Source: Gammaproteobacteria bacterium
GTDB lineage: Bacteria > Pseudomonadota > Gammaproteobacteria > Steroidobacterales > PWYM01
Assembly (NCBI GenBank): GCA_003567475.1
Contig: PWZL01000058.1
Coordinates: forward strand, 19,859-83,858
Reading direction: 5' to 3'
Length of the DNA: 64,000 nt
Part shown: piece after piece, positions 62,334 to 64,000 of the stretch
Position numbering within the stretch: position 1 is the first letter of the stretch
Layout: each line of letters begins with the position of its first letter
Made by a program: the position numbers and the translations under genes
Notes under the pieces: generated by a model
Seen by the model: only the letters and a program-made list of their open reading frames with translations
Databases searched by the model: none
What the model was told of the DNA's origin: nothing

Positions 62334-62411
62334 AGGGAGAATCCACTGCGTGGGGAATGACTGGCCGGCTGCGAACGCCTGATGCGTCCACAGCCGGCCA
62401 CGAATTTCAAG

Positions 62412-62521
<110 letters not shown>

Positions 62522-62667
62522 GCCACCTGCAACTTTAACAGGACGGCCCCCGGCGCGACAGGGAACCGGCCCGCGTCTTCGCGATCGCGAAGCCCAGTAG
62601 TGACTTCCCCCGGTTTCCCGAAACGCGCTGCTGGCGATACTGCGAGGGGTACACGGAGGGGGTCAGT

Positions 62668-64000
62668 ATGGACACGACACATTTCCGCGACCGCACACCG
62701 GGTCGCCCATCTCATGTTCTCAACCGCCGTCAGCTGCTGGGCGGGATCGCCGGCCTGGGGGCCGTCGCCGCAGCGGCAGGACATGTCCACACCGCGGAGG
62801 CGGCGGCGGTACGCACGCGGGCCCGGGTGGTGATCGTCGGCGCCGGCGCCGCGGGGATCGCCGCCGCCAACCGGCTGAACCGCCTGCTGGACGGCGCCAC
62901 CATCACCCTCATCGACGCCCGGCGCGAACACTGGTATCAGCCCGGTTTCACGCTGGTCGCCACCGGCGTCTGGCCGCAGCAGAAGCTGGTCGATGACAAC
63001 GCCCGCTATATTCCGAGCGGAGTCAACTGGGTCCAGTCGATGGTCGCCGAATATGACCCTGACGCCAACCGCGTGGTCACCGATGACGGCCAGATCATCG
63101 ATTACGACTACCTGGTGATCGCCACCGGCCTGTCGCTGGACTATGACCGCATCGAAGGGATGTCGGCCGACCTGATCGGCCAGCACGGCATCGCCAGTGT
63201 CTACGCCAGCCCGGCAGCGGCGGCAGCGAGCTGGCAGGTCTTCAGCGAGTTCGCCGAGCGTGGCGGCACCGGCCTGTTTACCCGTCCCCCGGGCGCGATC
63301 AAGTGCGCCGGCGCGCCCGTGAAGACAGCGCTGCTCAACGAGCATCGGCTGCGGCAGCGCGGCGGCCGCGACCGCGCACGCCTGCACTACACCATCCCGG
63401 CCACCGGCATGTTTTCGCAGCCGGAGATCGACCAGTTCCTGAAGACGGAATTCCCGCGACGGGGTATCGAGGTCGAGCAGCACCACAGACTGCTGCGCAT
63501 CGACGCGCCGCGGCGGGAGGCCACCTTCGCGACACCAGACGGCGAGCGCACCCTCGCCTATGACGTCATCCACGTGGTGCCTACCATGTCGGCGCCCGCG
63601 TCCCTGGCCGCCAGCCCGCTACCATGGCAGGAGGGCGAACACGCTATCGGGCACTGGCTCGAGGTGGACATGTACACCCTGCAGCACCGGCGCTACCCGA
63701 ACATCTTCGGCACCGGCGACATCAACGGCGTTCCCATGGGCAAGACCGCCGCAAGCGTCAAGGCGCAGGTGCCGGTCGCAGTGGCCAATCTCACGGCGAT
63801 GATCGCGGATCGGGAGATGACGATGGCCTACGATGGCTACACCTCCTGCCCGCTGATCACCGAGGTGGGCCGCGCCATTCTCGTCGAGTTCGACTACGAA
63901 GCAAAGATGGTGCCCTCGTTCCCCTTCATTGACCCCTACACCGAACATTGGGTCCCCTGGGTGATGAAGGATCGTTTCCTGCAGGCGGCGTACAACGCCA
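62668..64000 (+). CDS. Sulfide:quinone oxidoreductase-like FAD/NAD(P) oxidoreductase, Tat-type signal (runs off window)
   Basis: LNRRQLLGGIAGLGAVAAAAG leader; RVVIVGAGAAGIAAANRL; PPGAIKCAGAPVKTALL and YTSCPLITEVGR cysteines. Open frame with no stop before 64000, so absent from the ORF track. Confidence 0.85.
   Translation, partial: MDTTHFRDRTPGRPSHVLNRRQLLGGIAGLGAVAAAAGHVHTAEAAAVRTRARVVIVGAGAAGIAAANRLNRLLDGATITLIDARREHWYQPGFTLVATGVWPQQKLVDDNARYIPSGVNWVQSMVAEYDPDANRVVTDDGQIIDYDYLVIATGLSLDYDRIEGMSADLIGQHGIASVYASPAAAAASWQVFSEFAERGGTGLFTRPPGAIKCAGAPVKTALLNEHRLRQRGGRDRARLHYTIPATGMFSQPEIDQFLKTEFPRRGIEVEQHHRLLRIDAPRREATFATPDGERTLAYDVIHVVPTMSAPASLAASPLPWQEGEHAIGHWLEVDMYTLQHRRYPNIFGTGDINGVPMGKTAASVKAQVPVAVANLTAMIADREMTMAYDGYTSCPLITEVGRAILVEFDYEAKMVPSFPFIDPYTEHWVPWVMKDRFLQAAYNA

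Overview
The window is about 64 kb of GC-rich, gene-dense chromosomal DNA, most likely gammaproteobacterial (inferred from gene content and neighbourhoods such as orn/rsgA, dnaX-ybaB-recR, ppsR/ppsA and folE). Much of it is housekeeping: folE, ppsR/ppsA, prc-type protease, orn, rsgA, hinT, recR, ybaB, dnaX, an SRP RNA, dps, an RND efflux operon, a HiPIP and Hsp20. No CRISPR array, tRNA, rRNA or mobile element was recognised. The most unusual locus is 1.5-13.1 kb, a pair of divergent, tightly packed operons encoding an almost entirely exported apparatus: an HzsA-like PD40/c-heme protein, two outer-membrane beta-barrel proteins, a TlpA-like thioredoxin, a DUF4266 mini-lipoprotein ending in GGGCGCN, a DUF3570 protein, two further CxxCH proteins (one with a LamG-like region) and a Tat-type DUF1501-like protein, next to exported MsrB and MsrA. 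A second notable locus is 52.7-56.2 kb: a histidine kinase, a sigma54-dependent regulator and a small exported DUF4168 protein preceded by a near-perfect -24/-12 promoter and an upstream palindrome. Family names come from recognising sequence motifs; no database search was run.
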